Shown here: one piece after another, positions 27,597 through 38,447 of the stretch | Layout: each line of letters starts with the position of its first letter | How positions within the stretch are numbered: the stretch's first letter is position 1 | Source of the DNA: Silene noctiflora | Lineage: Eukaryota > Streptophyta > Magnoliopsida > Caryophyllales > Caryophyllaceae | NCBI GenBank assembly: GCA_009801015.1 | Contig: VHZZ01000216.1 | Location: 13,185 to 77,184 of the forward strand | Reading direction: 5' to 3' | Length of the DNA stretch: 64,000 nt | Made by a program: the position numbers and the translations under genes | The notes under the pieces: model-generated | Told to the model about the DNA's origin: nothing | The model's input: the letters and a program-made list of their open reading frames with translations, nothing else | Databases searched by the model: none

Positions 27597-28031
27597 TAGA
27601 CCTGGCAAAGTAACCCGACCCGATTGACCCGACCCGAAAAGGCTGACCCGAGACCCGAAATGCCCCGAACTACATCACCCGAATGTGACCCCAAAATTCG
27701 AGCTGACCCGACCCGACCAGCATGACCGAGCTTTCTTGACCTGTAACCGACCCGACCCGAAAATGACTCGTTCTGAAACCACTCAACCCGAAAATGACCT
27801 GATAAAACATAACTCTAATTGAACCGAAAATACTTGAAATGATTTTTTCTCTCTTATTCATTGTCCGAAAATGTCCGACCCAAAATCCCGACTCATTTAA
27901 CCCGAAACTGACTCGACTAACAACCCGAAATAGACCTGAAACCTGAAATGACCCGAGCCAACCCGAAATCAATGAAAGACCTGAACTGATCCGACCTGAA
28001 CCCGACCCGTTGACCCGATTTGTCAGGTCTA
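27597..28031 (+). mobile_element. TGACCCGA-rich element (most complete copy)
   Basis: Begins TAGACCTGGCAAAGTAACCC and ends TTTGTCAGGTCTA. The termini are inverted repeats (GACCTGGCAAA / TTTGTCAGGTC) flanked by TA on both sides, which could be a TA target duplication. The core ACATAACTCTAATTGAACCG and TTTTTCTCTCTTATTCATTG is shared with the copies at 9700, 30352 and 32671. Length about 430 bp. Confidence 0.8.
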
Positions 28032-28404
28032 CTTTAGACAGATTAAGCGGTCACATCTGACCATTTAAAAATGCTCACATAAAACTCGTCTGAAACCTTG
28101 AGACGGAATAGGCCATCTATTGGTTAGAATCACCAAATAATGGCCAAGTATCAAGTGATTTCTACAACATCCACCTAACAACATCATCAATCAATACTCC
28201 AATAGTAAAGCAATAATATCTTAGAAAGATCTTTACCATAGAAAAATACTTGGCTGATATTTTAGACTAGTACTTTCCAAAGCATAGAAAACACCAAATT
28301 GATGTTCAAGTTAGGAGTACCCACCTTATCTTTCTTTCAACATTACTCTATAGTAAAAGCACATCTTCATTTTGATTCTTCACTACTACTTTTTGTTATT
28401 TTTA

Positions 28405-28612
28405 TAGTTACCGGTAAGTCTCTTTTAAGACAGATATATTCATCTTAAAAAATAAAACGAGGTAAATATCACGTAACTTGTATAAAGCAAATAAGCTTTT
28501 TGATAATATCTAGACATTTTATTTTTGTGTTATCTATGCAAATGATACGGTATTTGCTTGTTTTAAATTTAAGACAGATATTTTCGTCTTAAACGAGAGT
28601 TTGCGTTTTTCT
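28405..28612. mobile_element. MITE-like foldback with AAGACAGATAT arms
   Basis: TCTTTTAAGACAGATATATT at about 28432 and TTAAGACAGATATTTTCGTC at about 28569 with inverted outer arms around AT-rich interior. Boundaries are approximate. Confidence 0.4.
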
Positions 28613-28628
28613 ACTTAATTTATACTTA

Positions 28629-28942
28629 GGCCCGTTTGGTTGCCTATTGTAAATCATGGGAATTGAAAAATCCCATGAATTACAAAATGGGAACTTGTTT
28701 GGTTACCAATTTTTTGCCATAATGTAGGCATTTCATTTTCCAAGGAGTTTCCAACTCCTCCACAATGTAGGAGTTGGATTACCTAGCCCCTCCTAGGTAA
28801 TTGCAAACTCCGGTATAATTGAATTCCTACATTGGCAAACAAACGGATTTAGCTAATTCACGTGAATTTCATGTGTGAGCTTAATTCCCATGAATACGAT
28901 TTTCCGGTGGAATTGTATTCCAACGGGTAACCAAACGATGCC
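28629..28942. mobile_element. Tourist-like MITE
   Basis: Ends GGCCCGTTTGGTTGCC and, inverted, GGCATCGTTTGGTTACC, flanked by TTA at 28626-28628 and 28943-28945. Interior palindromes around CACGTGAATT and AGGAGTT match the copy at 12676-12950. Confidence 0.8.
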
Positions 28943-29829
28943 TTAAAAGGGTATTCTCCTTTTTTGATGATATTTTATAGTAAAATATCATTCAAAGGAA
29001 AAAAAAAATAGATATTACAAATATTCTCATGAAAATAATCTATGCAAATATTCTCATTAAAAAGGCCTAGTTGGATGACATCATTTCCACTCAAATACTT
29101 TATGAGCAAATTCATGTTTTTCTCTTTTGAAAAGAGTTGAAATGAATAGAATTGTGATGAACAGGTTCAAACTGAAATGAATGAATCTTAGTTGAACTGA
29201 ATAAAGTTGAAATAAAAAATAATTTGTGTAGAGTTTAATTAAATTGAGCTAAGTTAAATTGAAATTAAGTCTGAAAGAACAAGGAGTTTTCCGAGAGACG
29301 TATTTCTCATTAAATTTATTAAAAGACCATTTTATAATTTAGAGGTGAAATTGGTAAATTATTATGTAAATAAGTACCAAATTTAAATATAATTTTGTGT
29401 CAAAAAAAAAAGTATAGGGATACTAAAAAAAAAATAGTCTCTTACTTCCTCAATTTCAAATTTCCAATCAATTCTATTCATTTATAGAATATATATTGAT
29501 ATGAGTTATATTTTAATTTAAATGTATAAATCTGATTAAAATAGAGTAAATATTAAATTAGTGAGAGAGTCCACTAAAATATTATCGTAATATTTTATTA
29601 TAAAACCGTGTATAGAACCGATCCAAGTATTTATGTGGCTCCTCTTTGCCTTACCGACCTACCAAACACTAAGAACGAACATGAAAGCAACATAAACCAA
29701 TAAATCATGTGGCCATTTATTTTTTTTGTCAAAAAAAAAAAAAAAATAAAAAAAAAATTATGTGGTAGTTATTTATCCATAATTATCATCTTTATTAATT
29801 TCCCACCAATCCCTAATCACTAATAATGA

Positions 29830-29940
29830 ATTAAATATTGAGTGGACTATAATCATCTTAAAGATAATGGTCTAAACTTCTAAATAAAGTTTAGGTATTT
29901 AATGTTCCGAAATTACCCCTATTTAATAGGGTGTTGGATA
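29830..29940 (+). repeat. ~110 bp direct repeat, left copy
   Basis: GAATTAAATATTGAGTGGAC, AATGGTCTAAA and TTCCGAAATTA recur in the same order and orientation at 33011-33115. The two copies enclose about 3.1 kb holding the first ~310 bp array and two TGACCCGA elements. Confidence 0.7.
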
Positions 29941-30249
29941 CAGACACGCTAAATAGTAAAAGTGTTCGTGCTTTTTAGAATATGAAAACATCACTATATA
30001 CAAAATTACCGTTTATATATTTTAATATTCCAAAATACCTTTATTAAAACGAGTTAAATACCAACTCACTTTAACATATACGTAGTAAGACATGTCTATT
30101 ACTTTTTCATATCATATTACTTTTGTCTTATCCATACTATGTGATCTGTTTTAAGCGTGAAACTGATGCACCTGTCTTAAATAAGAAATTAAGTCTATTT
30201 AATATGGTATCAAATACAAACACGCTAATGATAAAAGTCCCCCCCTACT

Positions 30250-30351
30250 ATTTATTACTCCCTCCGTTTTTATTTGACGTACCCATTTGATGAATATATG
30301 AGTGGAGTATTTTAATAAAATGGGTACATCATATGAAAATAGATGGAGTAG
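30250..30351. mobile_element. ~100 bp Stowaway-like MITE
   Basis: ACTCCCTCCGTTTTTATTTG with ACGTACCCATTT at the left pairs with AAATGGGTACATCATATGAA and ATAGATGGAGTAG at the right. It abuts the TGACCCGA element at 30352. Confidence 0.8.
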
Positions 30352-30741
30352 TAGACATGACAAAAGCAATCGACCCGAAAAGGTTGGCCCGAGATCCGAA
30401 ATTGATCCGAACTTCATCACCCGAATGTGACCCGAAATCCGAATTGATCTGCCCCGAACATAACCCGAGTTTTCTTGACCTCTAACTAACCCGACCCGAA
30501 AATGACCCGACAAAATATAACTCTATTCGAATCGAAAGGACTTTAAATGACTTTTTATCTCTTATTTATTGACTCGAAAAAGACCCGACCCAAAATATTT
30601 AGACCCGCTTTACCCGAAACAAAGACGATTAACAAACCCGACCAACAAACCCAAAACCCGAAATGACCCGACCTAACACGAATTAATCTAAAATCAATGA
30701 GAGACTCGAAATCGATCTGATTAGTTTGTTTGCCAGGTCTA
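30352..30741 (+). mobile_element. TGACCCGA-rich element at the left edge of array 1
   Basis: Starts TAGACATGACAAAAGCAA and ends TTTGCCAGGTCTA, with the family core (ATATAACTCTATTCGAATCG, ACTTTTTATCTCTTATTTAT). The first ~310 bp repeat unit follows directly. Confidence 0.75.
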
Positions 30742-32670
30742 GTCGTACCTGTTCATGTTTATTTTTCCCCATGTTTTTCTACCACGTGTTCGAGGTTGCT
30801 ACATTGTCGTCACGTATTAGTTTATCGCTATCGGCACCCTCAAATGTCCTCTCTTGCTTCTCGAAATTTGTGAGACTGCTTTATCTGACCCGAAAAACAA
30901 TCCGCACGATTTACGAAATTTTTGTTCCGGGATCCTGAAATCCCGAAAATCATGTATTATACACTTAAATTTGAGTTGTTTGTAAGGTCGTATCGGATCA
31001 TGTTTCTTTTCCACCCAAATTTTCAACCACGTGTCAGAGCTCGCTTCAGGAGTTACTGTATTCGATTTTCAACCTAAATAAAAAGTATATATTTATTTTT
31101 AATGAGTTGCATGATTTTCGTCCGAGACTCGTTTATCTCTTATCGGCACCCTGAAATATCCTATATTGCTTCTTAAATTTTGTGTGGATGCTTTAACCGA
31201 CCCGAGGAACCGTCCGTATGATTTACAAATATTTTTGTTTCGGGACTCTGAAATCCCGAAAAACGTGTATAATTATATACTTAAACTGGAGCCGTTTCAG
31301 AAACTCGTTCTGCATAATGTTATTTTTCCTACTAGTTTTTCCACCACGTGTTTGGGGTCGTTTCATTAGTTAGCGTATTCGGTTTGAGAACTAAATAACA
31401 AGTTGTCATCTATTTTTAAGGAGTACTCGATTTTCCTCCCACCTAGACTAGTTTATCGTGTACCGGAACACTCAAATATTCTCTGTTTCTTCTTAAAATT
31501 TGTGTGAATGCTTTATCTGACCCGATGAATTGTCTGTATGATTTACAAACACTTTTCTCTCGGGACCCTAAAATCCCAAAAAACGTGTATTATACACTTA
31601 AATTTGAGACGTTTATGATGTAGTATCGGGTCATGTTACTTTTGCTTCCAATTTTTCTACCACGTGTCATGGGTCAATTCATGAGTTAGCGTATTCAATT
31701 TGCAACACTAATTAAGAATTATTCAGCTATTTTTAAGGAGTACCTGATTTTCGTCCGAGATTCGTTTATCGCGTAGCCCTCAAATGTCCTCTGTTGCCTC
31801 TCAAAATTTGTGTGGCTGTTTTATCTGAGCGGAGAAACCATCCGTATGATTTAAGGACATTCTTATTCCGAGACCCTAAAATCTCGAAAACCGTGTATTA
31901 TACACTTAAATTTGAGCTGTTTGAAAAGTCGTATCAGGTCGTGTTTCTTTTCCTCTTACTTTTTCTACCAGGTGTTAAGGGTCGATTCATGAGTTATCAT
32001 AATCAATTTTCAGCTCTAATTAAGAAGTATTCATCTATTTTTAAGGAGTACTTGATTTTCATCTGAGATTTGTTTATCGCGTTCCGACACCCTCAAATGT
32101 CCTCTGTTGTTTCTCAACATTTGTATGGCTGCTTTATCTGACCTAAGAAACCATCTGTACGATTTCTGAAAATTTTTGTTCCGGGACCCTAAAATCCGGA
32201 AAACTGTGTATTATATCTTTAAATTTGAGCCGTTTGGGAGCTCGTTGCGGGACATGTTTCTTTTCCTTCCAGTTTTTCTACCACGTGTGAGAGGTCGATT
32301 CATGAGTTAGCGTATTCAATTTTCAATCATAAATAAGAAGTTTTCATCTATTTTAAGGAGAACCTGATTTTCGTCTGAGATTCGTTTATCGCATACCGGC
32401 ATTCCCAAGTGTTCTATGTTTCTTCTCAAAATTCGTGAGACTGCTTTAGCTGATTCGAGAAACCCTTCATACGATTTAAGGATATTTTTGTTCCGTGACC
32501 CTGAAATTCCGAAAACCGTGTATTATACACTTAAATTTGTGCCGCTTGTGAGGTCGTAGCAGGCCATGTTTCTTTTTCTTCCTGTTTTTCAACAACGTGT
32601 CATTGTTCGTTTCATAAGTTATCGTATTCGATTTTCAGCCCTAAGTAAGAATTATTTATCTATTTTTAAG
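30742..32670 (+). repeat. Array 1 of the ~310 bp tandem repeat (about 6 units)
   Basis: The anchor AAATTTGTG followed by GCTTTATCTGACCCGA-like sequence recurs near 30863, 31173, 31493, 31801, 32113 and 32424, a period of about 308-320 bp. Each unit contains a CACGTGT motif (or close variant), GTATTATACACTTAAATTTG, and TTTTTGTTCCGGGACCCT-type sequence. Units are about 80% alike by eye. The same repeat, inverted, forms array 2 at 56190-59290. Open frames of 60-116 codons recur in units, but the period is not a multiple of three and no domain is recognised. Confidence 0.85.
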
Positions 32671-32976
32671 TAGACCTAGAAAAGCAACCCAGCTTAATTC
32701 CCGACATGAAAAGGCTGACCTGAGACCCGAAATTGGCACAAACTACATCATTCTAATGTGATCTGAACCCGATTTGACCCGACCTGAATTTGTCCCGAAC
32801 TTTCTTGACCCGTAACCGATGTCCCGATCCGAAACCACTGAACCCGAGAATAATCCGAGATAACATAACTCTAATTGAAATATTGAATCAAAAGGATTTG
32901 AAATAACTTTTTCTCTTTTATTTAATTACCCGAAATTTATGAGACTCGAAATAACCCGACCTTTTTACCAAGTCTA
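32671..32976 (+). mobile_element. TGACCCGA-rich element at the right edge of array 1
   Basis: Starts TAGACCTAGAAAAGCAACCC and ends TTTTTACCAAGTCTA, with the core ACATAACTCTAATTGAAAT and TTTTTCTCTTTTATTTAATT. Shorter than the copy at 27597 because part of the right half is missing. Confidence 0.75.
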
Positions 32977-33010
32977 ATTACTACCCATCATAAGATCAAT
33001 AGTCCGTATA

Positions 33011-33115
33011 TAAAGAATTAAATATTGAGTGGACTATAATCCATCTAGAAATAATGGTCTAAATCAAGTTTAGATATTTTAATATTCCGAAATTAGCCCT
33101 AAATGATACGTGTTG
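33011..33115 (+). repeat. ~110 bp direct repeat, right copy
   Basis: Matches 29830-29940 (see that entry), with a small deletion in the middle. Confidence 0.7.
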
Positions 33116-33716
33116 GTATGACTAAAAAAGGGCGGCAATTTGAGTATGACGTGGATAAAAAGGTCAAAAAGTGCATACTTTATCCACCTGGATGGGCCCA
33201 CCACATTATTTTGCACTTTTTTTCCTTTTTTTTTTGTTTGGTATTTTTAGTGGCTGTAGATATTTGTAGTATTTTCTACGGTATTTCTATTTTTGTTTTT
33301 GATGATAAATATCCGGGGAAAATATCAATCAATTAGTTGATTTAGTTCTAGGGTTATCTAAGTTTGGTATAAGGTGGGTCCCATTGATTTTATTTTTCAT
33401 TTATAAAAGTTGTAGATAATGTAATGAATTGGTTTAGCATCAATTTTCATCGAATCGCAATTCTCGCTTGTAATCGTCACAAGCCGGTGATCTTCTACGA
33501 ATCTTCTTTTATTTGCTTAGTTATTTGCAGTTTGTGACGAATAAAAAATTGTGTAAGACGGATTAAATAATATACTCCCGGAGTCCCATGATCGTTTATT
33601 AATTAGCAGCGTTGATCAGCAATAATCCCGACACCTCTCTTACGCGCTAGCCACTACAACTCTGCTCCATAAAGTATTATATAATTACAAATTCTTACTT
33701 ACGGAGTATAATTAAA

Positions 33717-33960
33717 CCTGACAAACGGGGTCAATTGAGTCAGGTTTAGGTCGAATTAGTTCGGGTCAAGAATATTGAGTTTACAAACTCTGCGTTGGTC
33801 ATTTTAGACTCAGTTCATTTTAACGTCATCTATTATCAAGTTATTCATGGGCAATAATCAATATGCAACAATAATAAACATTCGAATCGTGTCAATACAA
33901 GTTCGTATCAAACTCGGATCTCAAGTCCCGATATCTACTCAGGTACGGGTAGTAGAGTCA
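33717..33960 (-). mobile_element. Worn TGACCCGA-rich element, reverse orientation
   Basis: AAACCTGACAAACGGGGTCA with following GGTTTAGGTCGAATTAGTTC is the reverse complement of the family right end. The remainder decays into unrelated sequence and the core is not visible. Confidence 0.45.
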
Positions 33961-34112
33961 TTCTAACCGGATCAATTTTATCAAGCCTACTTATAAGTTA
34001 CAACGATCACAAACTTGTTATACTAACTAACACTAACAACGAGCAACTTTAGATCTGAACCGGAAAAATTAACCTTATGACTTATCACAAGCTTGTCCAA
34101 ATAATATAACCA

Positions 34113-34225
34113 AAGTTGACTCTCATCTCTTAAACAAGTGGTCAGGGGTTTGATTCCTGACTCTTGCGAATGAAAAAGTCAAACTTGAAAAGAGTCAACT
34201 CATTAAATTGGCTTCAGTACCCGAA
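34113..34225 (+). mobile_element. 5' part of a SINE (family 1)
   Basis: CTCATCTCTTAAACAAGTGG, GTCAGGGGTTTGATTCCTGA (B box) and CTCTTGCGAATGAAAAAGTC match the head and body of the SINE at 1770-1972 read on its own strand. The 3' part is missing after TTCAGTACCCGAAGGA. Confidence 0.75.
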
Positions 34226-34239
34226 GGAATATATAATAT

Positions 34240-34631
34240 AAGCAAAAATGCAAGAAGAATACCCTAGAGAAGAAACCGACCACGTGTCAAAATATTTATG
34301 GGTAATAAAAAACAAAAAAAAGCAAAAAAGCAAATGCCACGTATTAAAAGCGTAGAAATGAAACAATAGCCACAAGTTTACTCAACCGAATATCTCCAAA
34401 TATTAAATTAATAAATTAAAATTAAAAAAATAAATTAAAATCCGACGTCGTATTATACCCCCTCGAAAAAAAAAAAAACCTACAACACTACTTCAAAACT
34501 TCCTCTTTCTGCTTCTACTTTTACTTTATCTCTCTAGAATCCTACGTGGCATCATTTTCTCTCTCTAAATTTGTTTGTTGGATCCTATCATTTTTCAGCT
34601 CAGATTAATTATTATCGGAAAAATCTTCGCC
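34240..34631 (+). promoter_or_regulatory. Promoter region of the RVE-like gene with ACGT elements
   Basis: Contains a G-box CACGTG at 34281-34286 (context CCACGTGTCA), a CCACGTA site near 34337, an AATATCT motif near 34389, and a TACGTGGC site at 34543-34550. G-box and evening-type motifs are common in light and clock regulated genes, which suits this family, but function is inferred only from motif presence. Confidence 0.4.
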
Positions 34632-37323
34632 ATGGTTGTTCAAGTAAGTTTAATTATGTTATTGATTAATTTTTTTTAGAGACGGTTTCTCGTTAAGTTA
34701 TTTGCCGTTTGATTAAAATATTTTTTTTAGAGAGAATCGAGAAAGTAAATAAATGATTAGGACGGAGATAGAAAAAAAAAAGTCGATCCTGATTTACGAT
34801 TTTTTTTTTTGACTTTATGTTAATTTTGTTTCGAGGAGTATTTTAATCAAACGTTAAATTGGAAGCTATTCTCTGTTCCGATTATTTTACCTTTGATTAA
34901 AATACTGTTTGATGAGTAAAAAAGGTAAATAAATGATTGAGACGGATGCGTATTTTAATCAAATACTGTTGACGAGTAAAAAAAAAGTAAATAAATGATT
35001 TAGACGGATGCGTATTTTAATCAAATACTGTTAACGAGTAAAAAAGGTAAATAAATGATTGAGACGGATGCGTATTTTAATCTGTTATCGAGTAAAAAAG
35101 GTAAATAAATGATTGAGACGGATGCGTATTTTAATCAAATACTGTTGACGAGTAAAAAAGGTAAAATAAATGATTGAGACGGATGCGTATTTTAATCAAA
35201 TACTTTTGACGAGTAAAAAAGGTAAATAAATGATTGAGACGGATGCGTATTTTAATCAAATACTGTTAACGAGTAAAAAAGGTAAATAAATGATTGAGAC
35301 GGATGCGTATTTTAATCTGTTATCGAGTAAAAAAGGTAAATAAATGATTGAGACGGATGCGTATTTTAATCAAATACTGTTGACGAGTAAAAAAGGTAAA
35401 ATAAATGATTGAGACGGATGCGTATTTTAATCAAATACTTTTGACGAGTAAAAAAGGTAAATAAATGATTGGGACGGATGCATATTTTGAAATTGGATGG
35501 TTGAGTTATTAATTTTGGGGATATTTGAGTGTAAAAGGATTATTGAAGTATAAAAGCTGATACTCATATTTGTCAGAGTTTCGAAATTAATTACTTCCTC
35601 TGTTCCGGTCATTTGTTTACCTTATTGTTTGCGAGGAGTATTTTAGTGACGGGAATTATCTTGTAGATGAGATACTGATACTCTTGTCTCTCTAATTTTC
35701 AGGAGCAAATTATCAGTCATGAAACCGATTCAATCGACAATTGTACGCAATTGGTTATGGATGAAAGCCATATCCCCAAGGTATTGATTTTATCTCAGAC
35801 TTTCTGTAATTCTGTGCGTCCTTAAACAGCGGGCGTTACTGGTTTATCGGCTTCTGTAATCTGTACTAATGTCGTCTTACTTACTGTTAACAGATTCGAA
35901 AGCCCTATACCATATCAAAACAAAGAGAAAGATGGACAGATGACGAGCATGATAAATTTCTTGAAGCTTTAAAGCTGCACGGGCGAGCTTGGAAAAAGAT
36001 AGAGGGTAATTCTTCGAAACATCTTTTACCGTGTTGGAAATGTTGTTGATGTTATTATAACTTGTTCTGTTATTGATCTGTGCGTTTTTTACAGAACATA
36101 TAGGGACTAAGACTGCAGTTCAGATCCGGAGTCATGCTCAGAAGTTCTTTACTAAGGTTGTTCGTGAGACGAGTAACAGCAATACAATCTCAACTGAACC
36201 CATCGAAATACCCCCACCTCGTCCTAAAAGAAAACCATCACACCCGTATCCTCGCAAACATATGCTTCCTACCAAAAAAGAAAATTCTGTGGATAAGTTA
36301 GCAAGATCTATATCTCCTAACCCCTTTATCTGTGCGGAAAGAAACCAATCTCCGACATCAGTTTTGTCTGTGGATTCAACTGAACTCGATGGCAGTCCGT
36401 TGCCTGTGTCTTCTGTTGAAGCCAATCAAACAGAATTTTTTCCGTCTGAAGATACTGCATGTCAGGATGAAGCGGATGCATCACCATCTAATGCAAATGA
36501 TCTTGTTTCAGAGGTATATTTCTCAAAATTAAGACCCAAATTCTCATAACAGATGGTTTCATAAGAATGACCCATATAGTCTGTTTTTTGGTTACGGTTT
36601 TTAGTGGGTTTATGGGTGTACGGGTGTGTTTTCAGTTGATTGGGTTGGTTTCACATATTAATACTCATATGAGGGTGAATCTGGAGACTAATTGTTACTC
36701 CGTATTAAGATGTCTTTATGTGTTGCCATTATTCTGATTTCGTGTTATTGTATCCGCAGAATTTGGAACGCTTGCCAAGTATAAATTCGTATGACAAGCC
36801 ACAACCAGTTTCAACAAAGGTCTTTAAACTATTCGGAAAGGATGTAATTGTCCCAATTAGTGATCCCTCTAGTCCATCAATGTGCCTAGACAAATCACCT
36901 TCTTCGGACATGGGGGAATCAGTGTTTCAGGCGTCCCCTGAATATATCCATCCCATGGATGTTGATGTTGAAAGTGCCAGGAATTCATGGAATTGTCAAA
37001 CATTTTACTGTGTGGATGGAAGCGGAAACCAGGTGGAGAAACCCGTTCCTCTACCATGGTGGGTCGTATTCAAGGGTATATCAGTTCCTCCAATTGAATG
37101 CCATAGAGTTGAAAATGCTCTAGAGAAGGAAGGTTCATGTGCCGGTTCAAGTAGTGAGGCGGTCAGTGCTGTGGGATCCGCTGAAAATGACAACAGTTGC
37201 GGACTTCCCTTGAACAAGGAATGCAAGCCTAGCAAGGGCTTTGTTCCGTACAAGAGATGTTTCTCAGAGAGAGGCATGCAATTGTCAAGCGATAAAGGTC
37301 AAAAACGTCGACTATGCCTGTAG
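34632..37323 (+). CDS. REVEILLE-type MYB-related (SHAQKF) transcription factor
   Basis: Five exons (34632-34643, 35703-35780, 35894-36005, 36095-36513, 36760-37323) encode 394 residues. The single MYB repeat runs from about residue 38 ([20 protein letters not shown]) through [16 protein letters not shown] to the [13 protein letters not shown] signature. A proline-rich [16 protein letters not shown] block follows. The C-terminal [20 protein letters not shown] and SERGMQ blocks match the RVE1/RVE2/RVE7 subgroup of the CCA1/LHY/RVE family; the exact member cannot be decided here. These nuclear proteins bind evening-element-type DNA and link the clock to auxin and growth. Exon 1 has only 12 coding bases, and intron 1 contains a ~60 bp tandem array. 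The start is chosen because ATGGTTGTTCAA precedes a GTAAGT donor and keeps frame. Confidence 0.93.
34860..35480 (+). repeat. ~60 bp tandem array with a duplicated 235 bp block, in RVE intron 1
   Basis: Ten units with the anchor GACGGATGCG start at 34941, 35003, 35063, 35117, 35178, 35238, 35298, 35352, 35413 and 35473. Unit lengths run 60, 54, 61, 60 and then repeat 60, 54, 61, 60. So 35003-35237 and 35238-35472 are the same four-unit block, identical except for one base at the end. Unit sequence (AAAGGTAAATAAATGATTGA, TATTTTAATCAAATACTGTT) resembles the arms of the Stowaway-like MITEs in this window. Confidence 0.95.
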
Positions 37324-38447
37324 CTGTGTAGCATATACTAGCTAGATCTTAGATAGCAAGTAATCGAAAAACCCCAGTACAGCATTGATAGAGATAGCAG
37401 TACTCAGTACAGTGACCTGGTACAAAGACGAACAATTTTGGTTGCAAAATATGATGTAAAATAGAGCTTCATGTAAACTGTAAACGGCAACCAGCAGCTG
37501 ATTCGATGCTGTTGCAGACTTGCAGGACTGTTCCTTATCCGAATTCATACAAGAAACATCTTTTTGTCATTGTTTCCGGGTTTTTTTCATTAATTCCACA
37601 GGCCTTTTAGGTCTTGTATGTCAACATGCTAACTACATTTTCCTGAATTTAACCCGAAATTGTGATTTACCTATCCAATTATTTTGCTTTTTTTAATCTC
37701 GGTTTGCGCATTTATTTCGAGGTCAATTTAGATTCAGAAAATTTGGTACAGGTCTATTTTTGGTAGTGACAGATGATGTTTGGCATTTGGTAGAGCTGTT
37801 TCTTGTGGCTCTGAAACAATGAGGATCATGTGCTGTTTCTGTTTGTCAATTTCTGATTCCCTGTTATCCCCCTCTGTCGCCTTGCGGACCTGCACGATCT
37901 CTTGTCCGGTTCTCGACTACTTTTATAAGCTTTAAAGTGCCACTTAACGCGACACTTATCTGTAACGAGAACTCGAGAAAGTAGAAGGTATACATTATCG
38001 AATTCTCGCATAAGCGGGAAAATCAAATTGATTTTATACGATTCAGTAAAACACGTGTATGAAATAACAGTCCCTTCTTTTTTAAAGTGCGATTTTATGA
38101 AAGTTGAAACAAGTGAAATAGGGTAGGACTTGAGTAAAATCGTAAATCAAATTCCGATTTACGTTTATCTATATTATGAAATTTTATTAACATACTCCGT
38201 AAATTTTTTTTTAATTATATCCGTCTTTCGGTACACGAGGAGTCAAATGATGTAGAGAGTAGTACACTCTAACCAAACACACACTCTTTTTATTATTTGT
38301 AGGAAAAAATGTTCCAAATGCGATATCCTCGGGTGTACGATGACGTGATACACCGACTATATCTACGGATTTCTCCGACCCAAACCGACATTTGAATCCG
38401 GTTAGTTACACAGACCGTTATTTGGTAAGTTAGTTAACAAATAAAGA
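37324..38447. other. Intergenic region between the RVE-like and PORR genes
   Basis: The proximal part is probably the RVE 3' UTR. No gene, strong repeat or clear promoter motif is seen. The last 150 bases before the PORR start are moderately GC-rich. Confidence 0.5.

Larger units (their letters stand above)
25759..34631. other. Large gene-poor, repeat-rich intergenic block
   Basis: About 8.9 kb between the PC-esterase-like and RVE-like genes with no supportable gene. It contains a duplicated block at 26015-26200, a SINE-like head, a gapped inverted-repeat element, several MITEs, four TGACCCGA-type elements and the first ~310 bp tandem array. These are listed separately. The remaining sequence is AT-rich filler. 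Confidence 0.7.

Noticed and set aside
30726-32066. Possible protein family in the tandem units
   Set aside because: The period is not a multiple of three, frames differ among units and no domain is recognised; kept only as a finding to test.
29700-33120. Direct repeats at 29830 and 33011 as long terminal repeats of a retroelement
   Set aside because: Only ~110 bp, no primer-binding or polypurine features, and no retroelement coding sequence between them.
33103-33336. 77-codon open frame starting MIRVGMTKKGRQFEYDVDKK
   Set aside because: It lies beside the 110 bp direct repeat, becomes low-complexity F/V-rich sequence and resembles no family I know.
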